Assembly: GCA_016186625.1 (NCBI GenBank)
Contig: JACPLG010000008.1
Coordinates: 62,001 to 126,000 of the forward strand
Source: Candidatus Levyibacteriota bacterium
Lineage (GTDB): Bacteria > Patescibacteria > Microgenomatia > Levybacterales > UBA12049
Direction: 5' to 3'
DNA: 64,000 nt
Below are positions 16,711 to 27,600 of the stretch, in pieces. How positions within the stretch are numbered: the stretch's first letter is position 1; each line of letters opens with the position of its first letter. The notes under the pieces were generated by a model. The model made no database searches and had not been told where the DNA came from. It saw only the letters and a program-made list of their open reading frames with translations. A program made the position numbers and the translations under genes.

Positions 16711-18993
16711 ATGGTTGACTATGGCTTTCGTTCGAGAAAGCGTCGAACAAGAATCAGGGCAAGACGAATACCAAGAATTGATAGCAAAATTTTCCTCTAC
16801 TCCAAGCTTTCCCGCTGGGCCCTGTTTGGTTTAATTGGCGGCGTATTTCTTATATTCGGGATGTTTCTCTGGTTCAGCCGTGATCTTCCTGAGCCGGGAA
16901 AATTAATTGAAGCCCAAGTTGAAAATTCCACAAGGATTTACGACAGAAATGATATCCCTCTTTATTCTGTATATGAGGATGTTAACAGAACTTATGTGAC
17001 TCTTGATGAAATTCCAAAAATACTTCAGGAAGCAACAATTGCAATTGAGGACAAAGATTTTTATGAAAACGAAGGTTTTTCCATAACAGGATACATCCGA
17101 GGACTTCTAATTGACCCGATTTTAAGACGCCGAATTAGCGGAGGCTCAACAATTACCCAACAGCTTGTTAAAAATGTACTTTTGACTTCTGAGCGATCAA
17201 TTCCCCGCAAGATAAAAGAACTGGTGCTGGCAATACAAGTCGATAAAAGATATTCAAAGGATGAAATATTAGAAATGTATCTTAACGATGTTCCGTACGG
17301 AGGAACAGCTATAGGCGTTGAAGCAGCAGCAGAAACATATTTTGGGAAAAAGGTAGAAGAGCTAAACCTTGCAGAGTCGGCTCTTCTTGCCGGTCTTCCG
17401 CAAAGTCCAAGTCTCTACTCCCCGTTTGCCGGGAATAAATATTACACTGGAAGAACACAGCAGGTTCTTAAGAACATGCGTGAAGAAGATTATATTACCA
17501 AAGATGAAGAAAAACGTGCGCTTGAAGAAGTAAAAAAGATGAAATTTTCCCAAAGAGATTCCTTATCAATGAAAGCTCCCCATTTTGTCATCTATGTTAA
17601 GCAAATCTTAGCTTCACAGTTTGGTGAAGCCGCGGTTGAGACCGGAGGACTTGCGGTAAAAACGACTCTTGATTACGAGCTTCAAAAAAAAGCGCAAGAT
17701 ATTGTAGCGGAGGAAGTTGAAAAACTTAAAGGCTTTAGGGTTGGAAATGGAGCCGCAGTTGTTCAGGATCCTAAGACCGGCGAAATTCTAGCAATGGTGG
17801 GAAGTAAAGATTATTTTGATACCGATGCTGATGGAAATTTTAATGTAGCACTCGCAAACCGCCAGCCCGGGTCGTCTCTTAAGCCTGTTATGTACGCAAC
17901 AGCTTTTGAGAAAGGATACAGCCCCTCAACGCTTATTATGGATGTTAGAACAGACTTTCCTACAAATGAGGAGGCAAAACCAATTTATACCCCGGTAAAT
18001 TATGATGGAAAATTTAGGGGGCCGGTGCAGCTTAGGTTTGCTCTTGGGAATTCTTTAAATATCCCCGCAGTTAAAATGCTTGCCCGTGTTGGAGTTGCGG
18101 ATGTCATGGAAAAAGGATATGAGATGGGGCTTGATAACTGGGAGCCAACGCCCCAAAATCTTCAAAACGTTGGACTCTCTCTTGTTTTGGGAGGACGGGA
18201 AGTATCGCTTAGGGATGAAGTTAGTGTTTATAGCGTTTTCGCCAATAAAGGAGAAAGACAGGATCCGATTACTATCCTTGAAGTAAAGGACAACAAGGGA
18301 AGAGTATTATTTAAACACAAGGAGAAAAAGGGGCAAAGAGTAGTATCTGAGGAAATTGCTTTTTTAATCTCCCATATCTTACTTGATAATAATGCAAGAA
18401 GTGATGCATTTGGCTCCAATTCTCTTTTAAACATCCCCGGAGTGGCTGTAAAAACAGGAACAACAGATGAAAAGAGAGACAACTGGACTGTAGGATACAG
18501 CCCGGGAGTGGTTGTTGGGGTGTTGGTCGGAAACAATGATAACTCCCCTATGAATCCTGCGATTGCATCAGGAGTAACAGGCGCAACTCCCATTTGGCGG
18601 CGTATCATGCTTGAAGCCCTTAAAGTAAAAAAACTTGAAGAATTTGAAAAACCGGATGGTGTTATCGCTGTCCAGGTTGACTCTTTTGGAGGTGGTATGC
18701 CAACAGAGGGACGCAGCACTAGATCGGAATATTTTGTGAAAGGTACAGAGCCAACAAGCGAATCCGGGGTTTATAAGAAAAAGGATGATAAAGTTTACAT
18801 TTGGCTCCGTGAATCCGATCCCGTCTCAACCGACGGAAAAAATAGATGGCAGGAAGGAATAGACAAATGGATTGAGGAAGTGCATAAAGATGACCCACTA
18901 TATCATCCGCCCGGAGAAGTTATTAATCCTCCAAGTAGTAGTTCGGAGACTCCAACGCCAAGTCCCACCACTTCCCCCACGCCCGGGGTGTAA
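16711..18993 (+). CDS. Class A penicillin-binding protein (PBP1A-like)
   Basis: Bifunctional peptidoglycan synthase. A basic cytoplasmic tail is followed by a transmembrane helix (about residues 33-55). The GT51 domain has catalytic EDKDFYENEG and the GGSTITQQLVKN motif. The transpeptidase has PGSSLKP (active Ser), GNSLN and VKTGTT. The tail is rich in Pro, Ser and Thr (SSSSETPTPSPTTSPTPGV). The last codons and the stop lie within a copy of the CCCGGGGTGT repeat. 760 aa. Confidence 0.94.
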   Translation: MVDYGFRSRKRRTRIRARRIPRIDSKIFLYSKLSRWALFGLIGGVFLIFGMFLWFSRDLPEPGKLIEAQVENSTRIYDRNDIPLYSVYEDVNRTYVTLDEIPKILQEATIAIEDKDFYENEGFSITGYIRGLLIDPILRRRISGGSTITQQLVKNVLLTSERSIPRKIKELVLAIQVDKRYSKDEILEMYLNDVPYGGTAIGVEAAAETYFGKKVEELNLAESALLAGLPQSPSLYSPFAGNKYYTGRTQQVLKNMREEDYITKDEEKRALEEVKKMKFSQRDSLSMKAPHFVIYVKQILASQFGEAAVETGGLAVKTTLDYELQKKAQDIVAEEVEKLKGFRVGNGAAVVQDPKTGEILAMVGSKDYFDTDADGNFNVALANRQPGSSLKPVMYATAFEKGYSPSTLIMDVRTDFPTNEEAKPIYTPVNYDGKFRGPVQLRFALGNSLNIPAVKMLARVGVADVMEKGYEMGLDNWEPTPQNLQNVGLSLVLGGREVSLRDEVSVYSVFANKGERQDPITILEVKDNKGRVLFKHKEKKGQRVVSEEIAFLISHILLDNNARSDAFGSNSLLNIPGVAVKTGTTDEKRDNWTVGYSPGVVVGVLVGNNDNSPMNPAIASGVTGATPIWRRIMLEALKVKKLEEFEKPDGVIAVQVDSFGGGMPTEGRSTRSEYFVKGTEPTSESGVYKKKDDKVYIWLRESDPVSTDGKNRWQEGIDKWIEEVHKDDPLYHPPGEVINPPSSSSETPTPSPTTSPTPGV

Positions 18994-19030
18994 AGCTAAA
19001 ACCACACCCGGGGTGGAATAGGGTGGAATA
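18978..19030. repeat. REP family B, copy 1 (end of PBP gene)
   Basis: Two palindromic CCCGGGGTG units separated by TAAAGCTAAAACCACA, in reverse orientation to the copy at 32007. It supplies the stop codon of the PBP gene and lies between convergent genes, so it could act as a two-way terminator. Confidence 0.75.
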
Positions 19031-19032
19031 TT

Positions 19033-21099
19033 TTATTTTACTCTTGCGTTAAACTTTGAGGAAATTGCACTGATTACTTGTTCTCTAATTTCTGAAACTT
19101 CTTTGCTTGTTAAATTTCTATCTTCAGCTTGATAAATAATGTGAAAAGTTCTGGCATTTTCAAACTGGTCCTTAAGCTTCACTTCTCTTATCAAAAAACT
19201 CTGAAGAGATATCTCCTCAATAACATCTTGAGTTGAAACTGCCTCATCCAAAACAAAAGTAATATCCTCAAAAACTGCCGGAAATTTTGCCAGAGGTTTG
19301 TAAACTTTTTTATTGGTTGCGTTTTTAAGCAAGATTTCAAAGTTAATTTCAAAATCTATGAGATTGCTATTTAGAATTTCAATATATCCGACATTTTCGT
19401 TTTCAATTGAGATTTCTGCTCCTCCTTCTACTCTATTTTTAACTTTGTAATTTTTTATCTCCAAATCGTCAAATAGGGCTTCGATTAGTCCTTTTACTTC
19501 AAAGAAAGAGACTCCCGTTTTTTTAATAAGTCCGGCAAGAGTTAACTTTTCTTTAGGCAGGTTTTGCCCTGAGCCGATTCGGTCTGAGCGGGTTCGACGT
19601 CCTGAGCTCACCGTCGAAGGACTCACGGTCGAATGACTTGTCGAACGGGCTTTTTGACTTTTATGATAGGTATTGGCAAGTTCAAAGATTTTGATAATTT
19701 CTTTTGCCTTATTGTTCTCAGCTACCTCGAGAAGGCTTGGAACAAGAGTATTTCGAAGATATACCATATCCGAAGTTAATGGATTTTTAAGCTTAATGGC
19801 ATTATTAATTGGACCGTCAAATAAATCCTCAGAAACCAGGGAATATGTGTAAACCTCAGTGTATCCCCAGTATTTAAGTGCGCTTTTAATTCTATCTTCC
19901 CAGTAGAAATTGTTGGCATATGGAATCGTTTTGTCACTTAAGAAAGATGGGATAATACTTGGTATCCTATGGTACCCATAAATTCTTGCTATTTCTTCAA
20001 TGATGTCTTCTTCTATTTTTATATCATTAATCCGTTCTGATGGAACCTCAACCTTAAAAAAACCTAAATGAGCGCTGACTTTAAAACCAAGTTTTTGAAG
20101 AATTTCAGTTGCGATATTTGGATTTATCCCAACTCCAATTATCTTGTTAATCTTCTCAAGAGAAACCTTTACAGTTTGAGTTTTTGGTTTGTTAGGATAA
20201 ACATCCAGGATTTTTGAGACAACTTTTCCCTGTGCAATTTGCTGATAAAGTTCAATTCCTCTTTTTAGCGCAAGTTCCATAAACTCCGGATCCACTCCCT
20301 TTTCGTTAACAATGGCCGCTTCAGTTCTAATTCCAAGACTCATTGAAGTTTGTCTGATACGATCGGGATTATTATTATCAAGAAAAAATAGTATTCTTTT
20401 GGTTTTTTCATTAACAACAGAATTTGCTGTTCCCATAATTCCCAAAAGGTCGATTATTTCCCCTTCCCCATTGTCAGCAACTATATCTCCACCCAGTAAT
20501 CGATACTCTTTCCCATCCAAAGTTGTAATAATTTCTCCTTTTTTTGACCCTCTTATTATCATCTCTTTAGTGTTTAATAAATCGTAGTCAAACACATGAG
20601 CGGGGTGGCCAATTTCGCGCATTACATAATTTGTGACATCAACCAGATTATTAAGACTTCTTATTCCGGAAAGTTCCAGACGATTGGCAATTTCTTTTGG
20701 GCTTTTGCCAATATTAACTTCCAAGACCACAGCCATAATTCTATTTACCAGTTTTGGGTCATTTTTGATTTCAATCGGGAAAGAAATATCTCCTTCCGCA
20801 ACTTTTGGTGTTTTTGGCGGAATGTATTTTGCCGCAATTCCATTCCCTGAAAGTGAAGCCGTTGCCTCTTTTGCAATTCCTGCAACAGACATTAAATCCG
20901 GCCTGTTGGTTGTAACCTCGATATCATAAGTGTAATCATCTCCAGCTTTCCCGCCTGCAACGCCTGCGCTAGCATAGCGGGCAGGTTCTGTCTGCCCTAC
21001 CGAAACAGAAGTCAGGGAAAGTTGCCGGGCAATTTCTGAGGCACTTGCTTTTGTTTCCAAAAATTCTCTTAACCAAGAGTCAACGATTTTTATTTGCAT
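19033..21099 (-). CDS. pheT: Phenylalanyl-tRNA synthetase beta subunit, short form with repeat insertions
   Basis: Non-catalytic chain of the (alpha beta)2 PheRS; includes B3/B4 editing and B5 DNA-binding-like domains and the C-terminal anticodon domain (FPAVFEDITFVLDE onward). 688 aa instead of about 790: the EMAPII-like tRNA-binding domain expected after residue 40 is missing. Residues about 36-50 (RYASAGVAGGKAG) and about 484-513 (low-complexity Ser/Arg) are encoded by in-frame copies of dispersed repeats (20951-20990 and 19570-19652). Confidence 0.92.
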   Translation of the reverse strand: MQIKIVDSWLREFLETKASASEIARQLSLTSVSVGQTEPARYASAGVAGGKAGDDYTYDIEVTTNRPDLMSVAGIAKEATASLSGNGIAAKYIPPKTPKVAEGDISFPIEIKNDPKLVNRIMAVVLEVNIGKSPKEIANRLELSGIRSLNNLVDVTNYVMREIGHPAHVFDYDLLNTKEMIIRGSKKGEIITTLDGKEYRLLGGDIVADNGEGEIIDLLGIMGTANSVVNEKTKRILFFLDNNNPDRIRQTSMSLGIRTEAAIVNEKGVDPEFMELALKRGIELYQQIAQGKVVSKILDVYPNKPKTQTVKVSLEKINKIIGVGINPNIATEILQKLGFKVSAHLGFFKVEVPSERINDIKIEEDIIEEIARIYGYHRIPSIIPSFLSDKTIPYANNFYWEDRIKSALKYWGYTEVYTYSLVSEDLFDGPINNAIKLKNPLTSDMVYLRNTLVPSLLEVAENNKAKEIIKIFELANTYHKSQKARSTSHSTVSPSTVSSGRRTRSDRIGSGQNLPKEKLTLAGLIKKTGVSFFEVKGLIEALFDDLEIKNYKVKNRVEGGAEISIENENVGYIEILNSNLIDFEINFEILLKNATNKKVYKPLAKFPAVFEDITFVLDEAVSTQDVIEEISLQSFLIREVKLKDQFENARTFHIIYQAEDRNLTSKEVSEIREQVISAISSKFNARVK
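19570..19652. repeat. Repeat family D (GTCGAA/TTCGAC) inserted in pheT
   Basis: Contains TCGAATGACTTGTCGAA, also found at 51265-51281 beside tRNA-Gly. The length is a multiple of three and the frame stays open, giving a Ser/Arg/Thr-rich loop in the protein. Confidence 0.7.
20951..20990. repeat. Repeat family E (CCTGCCCGC/GCGGGCAGG) inserted in pheT
   Basis: Arms CCCGCCTGCAACGC and AGCATAGCGGGCAGG match the copy at 38375-38412 in a tRNA leader. It is translated in frame as an Ala/Gly-rich stretch. Confidence 0.7.
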
Positions 21100-21107
21100 A
21101 CGCTCAT

Positions 21108-21162
21108 GTCATTCTGAGGCTTGCCGAAGAATCTTAAGATCCTTCACTTCGTTCAGGATGAC
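21108..21162. repeat. Dispersed imperfect palindrome (GTCATTCTGA family), copy 2
   Basis: Begins GTCATTCTGAGGC, ends GTTCAGGATGAC; it fills the gap between pheS and pheT. Confidence 0.65.
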
Positions 21163-21163
21163 A

Positions 21164-22198
21164 TTAAAATTGCTCGAGAAATTCTAATTTATTTGAATAG
21201 AGTAAGCGCAAATCATCAATTTCGATCCCTTCTTTCATCATTAGAACTCGCTCAACCCCCCAACCGAATGCGAATCCGTTGTGTTTTTCCGGATCAATCT
21301 TGCAGTTTCTTAGAACTTGAGGATGAACCATCCCCGCTCCTCCCAATTCAAGCCAGCCTTCTTTGCAGAGCTTACAGCCCCGGCCTAAACAAACACCGCA
21401 TGTTACATCCACTTCAAAAGATGGTTCGGTAAACTCAAAATGATAAGGTCTTATTCTTGATTTTCGTTCTTCTCCAAAATATGTTTTAACAAAATATTCT
21501 AGTACTCCCTTAAGGTTTGAGATCGATAAACTAGTATTAACAGCTAATCCTTCAAACTGGTGAAACATTGGGGTATGCGAAACATCAGACTGTCTCCTGT
21601 AACACCTAGCGATATTTAGCATTTTAATAGGAAGCTTTCCTTTTTCCATCTCTCTAATTTGACCATTTGATGTGTGTGGAGTTAAAAGCATTGGCCCATA
21701 TTTTGGATGAGGGGGTGCATCTATGAAAAAGGTTTCCCAGTCATCCCTAGCAGGATGATTTTCCGAAAAGTTGAGAGCTCCGAAGGGGTACCAGTCCCAT
21801 TCCACTTCAGGATAGCGGACTCGCCCAAATCCTATTTTTTCAAAAATTGATGTTATTTCCCAAATTGCCTGAGTGATGAGATGTAAGTGTCCAAGGGGAG
21901 GCCTTATTCCCGGGTCGGTTACATCAATTTTTTTGATTCTTTTCCCTAATTCTTGATTCTTAATTCTTACTTCTTGTTCGATAATGGCACTTTCAATTGA
22001 TTCCTTAACTTCATTTGCTAAGATTCCCACCTCTCTTCTTTTCTCAGGATTTATTTTTGGAAGGCGTTTTATAACAAGAGTTAACTGGCCGCTTTTTCCC
22101 AAAAATTGCAGTTTAATATGTTCAAGTTCGTCCGGGTCCTTAGCGTCCAAAATAAGTGACACCGCATTATTTTTGATATTGATGAGTTCATTTTCCAT
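21164..22198 (-). CDS. pheS: Phenylalanyl-tRNA synthetase alpha subunit
   Basis: Catalytic chain. An N-terminal coiled coil (residues 1-90) is followed by the class II core: motif 2 around RCYRRQSDVSHTPMFHQFEGLAV and motif 3 GFAFGWGVERVLMMKEGI. It contains an inserted Cys cluster (CGVCLGRGCKLCKEGW) of the type seen in some bacterial PheS. 344 aa. Upstream of pheT, separated by a dispersed palindrome, so presumably one transcript. Confidence 0.95.
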   Translation of the reverse strand: MENELINIKNNAVSLILDAKDPDELEHIKLQFLGKSGQLTLVIKRLPKINPEKRREVGILANEVKESIESAIIEQEVRIKNQELGKRIKKIDVTDPGIRPPLGHLHLITQAIWEITSIFEKIGFGRVRYPEVEWDWYPFGALNFSENHPARDDWETFFIDAPPHPKYGPMLLTPHTSNGQIREMEKGKLPIKMLNIARCYRRQSDVSHTPMFHQFEGLAVNTSLSISNLKGVLEYFVKTYFGEERKSRIRPYHFEFTEPSFEVDVTCGVCLGRGCKLCKEGWLELGGAGMVHPQVLRNCKIDPEKHNGFAFGWGVERVLMMKEGIEIDDLRLLYSNKLEFLEQF

Positions 22199-22265
22199 GA
22201 TGTTTTAAGGATATCAAATTTAAAGCCAAAATGCAGTCTGCCTGTTTTATAAACATTGTCAGAGC

Positions 22266-22300
22266 TTGACAAGTGTTTGTGGAAAATGATTAGCTAATAT
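22266..22300 (+). promoter_or_regulatory. Possible promoter of the GH26-like gene
   Basis: TTGACA at 22266-22271; the -10 is uncertain (TAATAT at 22295 is too far, GATTAG at 22288 is weak). Confidence 0.3.
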
Positions 22301-22316
22301 CAGATAAGAATTTATT

Positions 22317-24548
22317 ATGCCCGATAATCAGGAGCAAATTGTTGTAAAAGAAAAATCAGGATTTATAAGAAGGGTTCTTGGACCAATTTTATCCCCCTTT
22401 GATAAGCTTTTTAGTATGCTTCCCAAGGATAAACGAAAACTAACACTCCTAATTATTACCCTGGCAATTCCCATAACTGTAATAGCTGCTCTTATTCAGC
22501 AGGAGCTAAGGGGAAGAGCTGCTGGAGAAAGACAGCTCATCATGGGAATGTCTAACAGAGGTGGTTATAGTAGTAAGGATGTTAATGTTCAAGGAATTAA
22601 AGAAGCAATAGAAACAATCAGGAGAGAAACAGGACGATATCCTGCCATTTATCCATTATGGGTAAATTTTGAAGAAAGTCCAGGAAGTGGTGACCCGAGA
22701 GCCTCTTTCCCTAGTAAAGAAATTACAGATTATTTAGATGCCAGAGGTATTGCTGTTGCTATTTTTATGCAGCCCGTTGGCCCTGGGATTGGCAGAAATG
22801 ACGGAAGGTTTATTTTCTCCTCTAATACCTCTTCGTCAGTACCAAATGGCCAGATTAAGTTTGATTCTTCAAATCCCTCAAGTATAACAAGGATATATGT
22901 AAGTAAAACTTCTTCAGGCACTGAAAATCCTGCAGGGCTTGCTAATACCTGGGTTCCTGGCGCAAAGGCTTCTGTGTTCGGCTCTGATTCAAGTGGGAAT
23001 GTAGCCTATACTGATTCAAATTTTTTTGGTTTCACTGTTAACTCTAAGGCAGACAGCGGGACTTTCTGGACGCTCGGAGTAACTGTAAATAGAGCTGGTA
23101 GTTTGTCCGGTATTTTTTCAAACGGAAGGCCTGTCTTCATTACGATGGCCGATACTTTTGCCAAAAAATACAGCAATCAATCAATCGCAAACGGATCGTT
23201 TGATCCATTTCTGCGGCAACTTGCACAGGCTGCAAGATCGTATGGGAAACCTGTTCTTCTTAGATATGCTCATGAAATGAATGCACATTGGTTCCCATGG
23301 ACAGTTGGACAACCAGACCCAAAAAAAAGTTATGGAAGATACGTGTATTTTAATCAGGGAAATACGCCTTCGAATTATGTAGCAGCATGGAGACGTGTTT
23401 ATACAGTTATAAAATTGGAAGCTCCGAATGTTAAATTATTCTGGGTTCCATCAAGAGTGGCTCCGACAAAACTTGATATATATGATGGTTTTTACCCCGG
23501 GAATAACTACGTTGATTATGTAGGGTTTGATGCTTATAGCGGTCTAGGCGGAAATAACCCTAAGAACTATATTTCTATGTATGACTCCTACAAAAGAGTT
23601 ATGGAAAAGGTACTACAGCTTTCAAATAACAGAAAACCTGTTTTTATAGGTGAAACTGGAGTCAATTCTATAAATGTACCAAGCGGTTTTAGTAGAGCGG
23701 ATTGGGTGAGGCGAGGATATAATGATGCATATAACGCATGGCCCAAGCTCGCAGGAATTATTTATTTCAACTTTGATATGAGAGATACTGAGAACAATAA
23801 CTGGTTATTATCTGCTTCTCCCGAAGCGTTGTCAGCATATAGAGATATAGCTTCAAGAGCCAAGTTTCAGGGTAAATTTGAGGAAGGATCCACACCAACA
23901 CCAACCCCAGTCCTTCCAACAGTTCCGCCAATTATAGTATCGCCTACCCCATCCCTAGGTATTTCAGCCTTCATAGAGTCAGGTGGAAGTGTGGTTATGG
24001 AAGCTGAGAATAATGACAAAAGATTTAATAGAGGCAATTATAGGTGGGCAGGTGCGGCACCGGATACTCCACTCACAGCAACCTCTGGATATGTGAACGA
24101 AGGAACTAGAAAAGGATACACAGCAGTAAGACCAAATGATGATAAAGTAACTTATTTTGAAGGAGGATATAAAAAGGGTCCTGAAGTGGTGTATAACATT
24201 AATTTCTCTTCAACTGGAACATATTATGTTTACATGAGAAGCTCAGGTCCTGATAGCAAATCAGACTCAGCTCACTATGGTCTTGATGGCGCCTATGATG
24301 GCACTATAGCCTTATATTATAGAGGGGAGGGGGGTGCTTCAACTAATTGGCAGTGGAAAGGAAATAATAATGATGGAACAAAAGCTAGAATTAGAGTTAC
24401 TACTCCTGGAATTCATACGTTCCATATATACATGCGAGAAGACGGGACACAAATCGATAGAATTCGACTTTTTAAAAATTCTTCCTGGACTCCATCACCA
24501 GGTCCTGCTGCAGATGGTCCTTCAGAAAGTCTAAGAGGGAAATTCTAG
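22317..24548 (+). CDS. Membrane-anchored GH26-like glycoside hydrolase with C-terminal carbohydrate-binding module
   Basis: 743 aa. The N-terminal cytoplasmic part is followed by a transmembrane anchor (LTLLIITLAIPITVIAALI, about residues 42-60). The catalytic domain has the GH26 acid/base motif RYAHEMNAHWFPW (about residues 319-331) and a nucleophile-type motif FIGETG (about 443). A Pro/Thr linker (TPTPTPVLPTVPP) joins a C-terminal beta module (residues about 560-735, starting VVMEAENND) resembling CBM35-type modules. GH26 enzymes are mainly beta-mannanases; the real substrate is unknown. Faces the outside. Confidence 0.8.
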   Translation: MPDNQEQIVVKEKSGFIRRVLGPILSPFDKLFSMLPKDKRKLTLLIITLAIPITVIAALIQQELRGRAAGERQLIMGMSNRGGYSSKDVNVQGIKEAIETIRRETGRYPAIYPLWVNFEESPGSGDPRASFPSKEITDYLDARGIAVAIFMQPVGPGIGRNDGRFIFSSNTSSSVPNGQIKFDSSNPSSITRIYVSKTSSGTENPAGLANTWVPGAKASVFGSDSSGNVAYTDSNFFGFTVNSKADSGTFWTLGVTVNRAGSLSGIFSNGRPVFITMADTFAKKYSNQSIANGSFDPFLRQLAQAARSYGKPVLLRYAHEMNAHWFPWTVGQPDPKKSYGRYVYFNQGNTPSNYVAAWRRVYTVIKLEAPNVKLFWVPSRVAPTKLDIYDGFYPGNNYVDYVGFDAYSGLGGNNPKNYISMYDSYKRVMEKVLQLSNNRKPVFIGETGVNSINVPSGFSRADWVRRGYNDAYNAWPKLAGIIYFNFDMRDTENNNWLLSASPEALSAYRDIASRAKFQGKFEEGSTPTPTPVLPTVPPIIVSPTPSLGISAFIESGGSVVMEAENNDKRFNRGNYRWAGAAPDTPLTATSGYVNEGTRKGYTAVRPNDDKVTYFEGGYKKGPEVVYNINFSSTGTYYVYMRSSGPDSKSDSAHYGLDGAYDGTIALYYRGEGGASTNWQWKGNNNDGTKARIRVTTPGIHTFHIYMREDGTQIDRIRLFKNSSWTPSPGPAADGPSESLRGKF

Positions 24549-24563
24549 CAAGTACCACACATA

Positions 24564-24593
24564 TTGACTTTACTTTCTTATTAATTCTATGAT
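24564..24593 (+). promoter_or_regulatory. Promoter of the subtilase gene
   Basis: TTGACT (24564-24569), 18-nt spacer, TATGAT (24588-24593); the start codon is at 24611. Confidence 0.6.
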
Positions 24594-24610
24594 CAAATCA
24601 GGCAACTTAT

Positions 24611-27600
24611 ATGTCTTATTATTATAAGTTCAATAACCGTCTTGAAGAAGTAAAAAGCAGATCTCAAAAACTCACCAAACTCCTCAAAAAAAATAAAAAA
24701 TCCATAATTGCCGTTTTGATTTTAATTGTTTTTCCTGTCTTTGTTATTGCATCTCAGCAGAGACAAGAGACAAGACAATTCGCATCGGAAAAAAATAAAG
24801 AAGAGAAAACTCCTCCACCTTCCCCAAAAGGATATATTGTAGAATTTAGTTCTTCTCCTGCAATTGCTGTTTCATCGGATGAAGAGGATGAGGATGAAGA
24901 TGAAGATAAATTAGACAAAACACTCCTAGAATCTTCCTATGAGTCTAATAAAAATAAAGTTATTGCGGAGCACCAACGCGCAAAAAGTGATGTTCTTGAA
25001 AAAATTGGAAAGAAATCATTTGATTTATCCAAAAGTAAGAAGGGTGATAAAAAAGTTGTACTTCTGTCAGAGTTTCGAAGTATTTTTAACGGTATAGCTA
25101 TTGATGCAGACGAAGAAGATATTGAGAAAATAAAAAAATCCTCATATGTAAAAGCAGTTTATCCAAATCTGGCAGTTGAAACAACACTAATGGATTCTAT
25201 CCCTCTAATAAAGGCAGATAAGGTCTGGCAGGATGTTTTAGACTCAACAGGTGCTCCTGTGACTGGGAAAGGAGTAAATGTGGTAATTTTGGATAGCGGG
25301 ATAGATTATACGCATGTTGATTTAGGTGGGACAGTTATTGAGGAGAGGCCTCTTGAGAAAATCAGCAATAAACCGATTATCAATTCGTATAATACTGACT
25401 CTGCATTTTCATATAATCAAAATAGAATTGCCTATGCCTCAGGAGCGGACCAGGTGACAATTTACTCCTTTGATACCAAAAGCAGCGAAGACGTTAGTTT
25501 GGGGACTTCTGATATAACAGATCCATCTCTTCGCTTGGTTCTTCTTGCCGCAGATGAGCTTTTTTACATAAGCGGTTCTTTTAAAGTTGTTAACTTGTAC
25601 CTGAAAAATCTTTCAAGTGGGCAGGTAAAGAAAATTGCCAACTTAGTTCAGGTAGACCAACAGGGTCAGGAAGACCTTGCGCTCATTTCAGGAATTGCTA
25701 GTAAATTTACATTTTCCGCCGATAAGCTATACTATGAGCGCCAGACAGGAGCTGTGGATGGTAATAAAAATATTCTTTACGCTCTCTTTGCCTATGATTT
25801 GTCAACGGGACAGGAGACAAAAATCCTGGATGATTCACCCTACGTGAGATTTGCAAAAGCTTCGGAGAATAAGCTTGTTTATTCCGTCTATGATCCTCAA
25901 GCGGCAAACTTCACAAAAAATGTAGTTAGAGATTTAGACACAGGGGAAGAAGAAGATATTATTTTTCCTGGAGTCGGGCCTGCAATTGATTTTAAAAATA
26001 ATTTAATTTTGTCTAAATCTTATGGTTCTTCTAGGACTTATGATTTATATAATATTGAAACAAAAGAGCAAAGAAAGCTTGTCTTTGACGATTCAGAATC
26101 CGCACAGATTAATTCTCCAAACATAAACGATCTTTATTATAAACTCCCCAAAGGGCTAATTGGAGATAATGTTATTTTCTTTGAAAGAAACGACTTAACC
26201 TATCAGATAGTTGCTTTTGATTTACAAAAAAATAAGTATTCAATTATAAATCTTAAAACTTTCTCGGGGAAAGTTGCGGGTGATGGTAAAAAAGTATGTT
26301 TTGCCGCAAAATTAGATTTTGAAATTTATTGTCACAACTTCGATACTGAGTTTGCCTACCCATTACCGTCCCAAACCTATAATGAAAAAGTAAAAGGAGG
26401 AATTAATTTTTTTGATTCCGGAAAGGACGGACTGGATGATCTGGGACATGGCACTAATGTAGCCGGAGTAGCAGCAGGTAGCGGCAGTTTAAAAGGAGCT
26501 GCCCCCGGCGCTTTCCTATATTCATATAAAGTTGTGTCTGGGGAAGGTTTTGGATATGTTGATAAAATAATTGCGGGTATTGATGCGGCTGTCCAAACTA
26601 ATTTTGACCTAGATCCAACGAATGATATCAAAGTTATTAACATAAGCCTTGGAGCAACTTGCGCTGGAAAGTATTCCGATATTTGCGGGCCCGCTGACCC
26701 AATGTCACGCTCAGTTAATAATGCAGTAGGAAGTGGTCTTGTAGTTGTTGCTGGCGCCGGAAATGGCGGAGCATCTGGCGATCTAATTTCAAGCCCGGGA
26801 ACAGCAAGAAGAGCAATAACGGTTGGAGCAATTGATAAATCTAAAAAAATTGCGCAGTTCAGCTCACGCGGTCCTGTTATTTGGAACGATAAAGATCTTA
26901 AAAAACCGGATGTAGTTGCTCCCGGGGTAGAAATCTGCTCCGCTCAGCTGTTTTATATTTATCGTTCATTTTTCAGATGTTTTGATGATAAACATATAAA
27001 ACAATCAGGAACATCCATGTCAACTCCTCACGTCACAGGACTTGCGGCCTTAATTCTTCAGGCTCATCCAGACTGGAGTCCGGCCCAAGTTAAAAAAGCA
27101 ATAAAAGATACCGCAGTGGATTTAGATTATAATTACAACAGACAAGGTGCAGGCTTAATTAACGGGACAAAACTTTTTAAGAAATATCCTCCAGCCACTC
27201 CTACCCCAACAGCCGCTCCAACACCTTCTTCAAGAAAAGTAAATTTATTTCCTACCGCTGATTCGTTTGTGAGAAAAGATAGGCCAAAAAGTAATTTTGG
27301 GACTCTTAAATATATTCAGACTGATTCCAGCCCTGATACAATTTCATTTATTAAATTTAATTTAAGAAGTCTTGCTGACAAAAATATAATTTCGGCAAAG
27401 TTATATTTAAAAGTAGATGATCCAAGCCAAGCAACGCAGTCTCTAAAAAGAGGGGCAGGCAACAACTGGACACAGCGAAATATTAATTACAACAACAAGC
27501 CTTCTTTTAATGCGACCATCACCACATTTAAGGCAAATAAAAGAAACAAAATTATAGAATTAGATTTAATAAATCTGGTTAGAAATAGGAAAGGAGAGGT

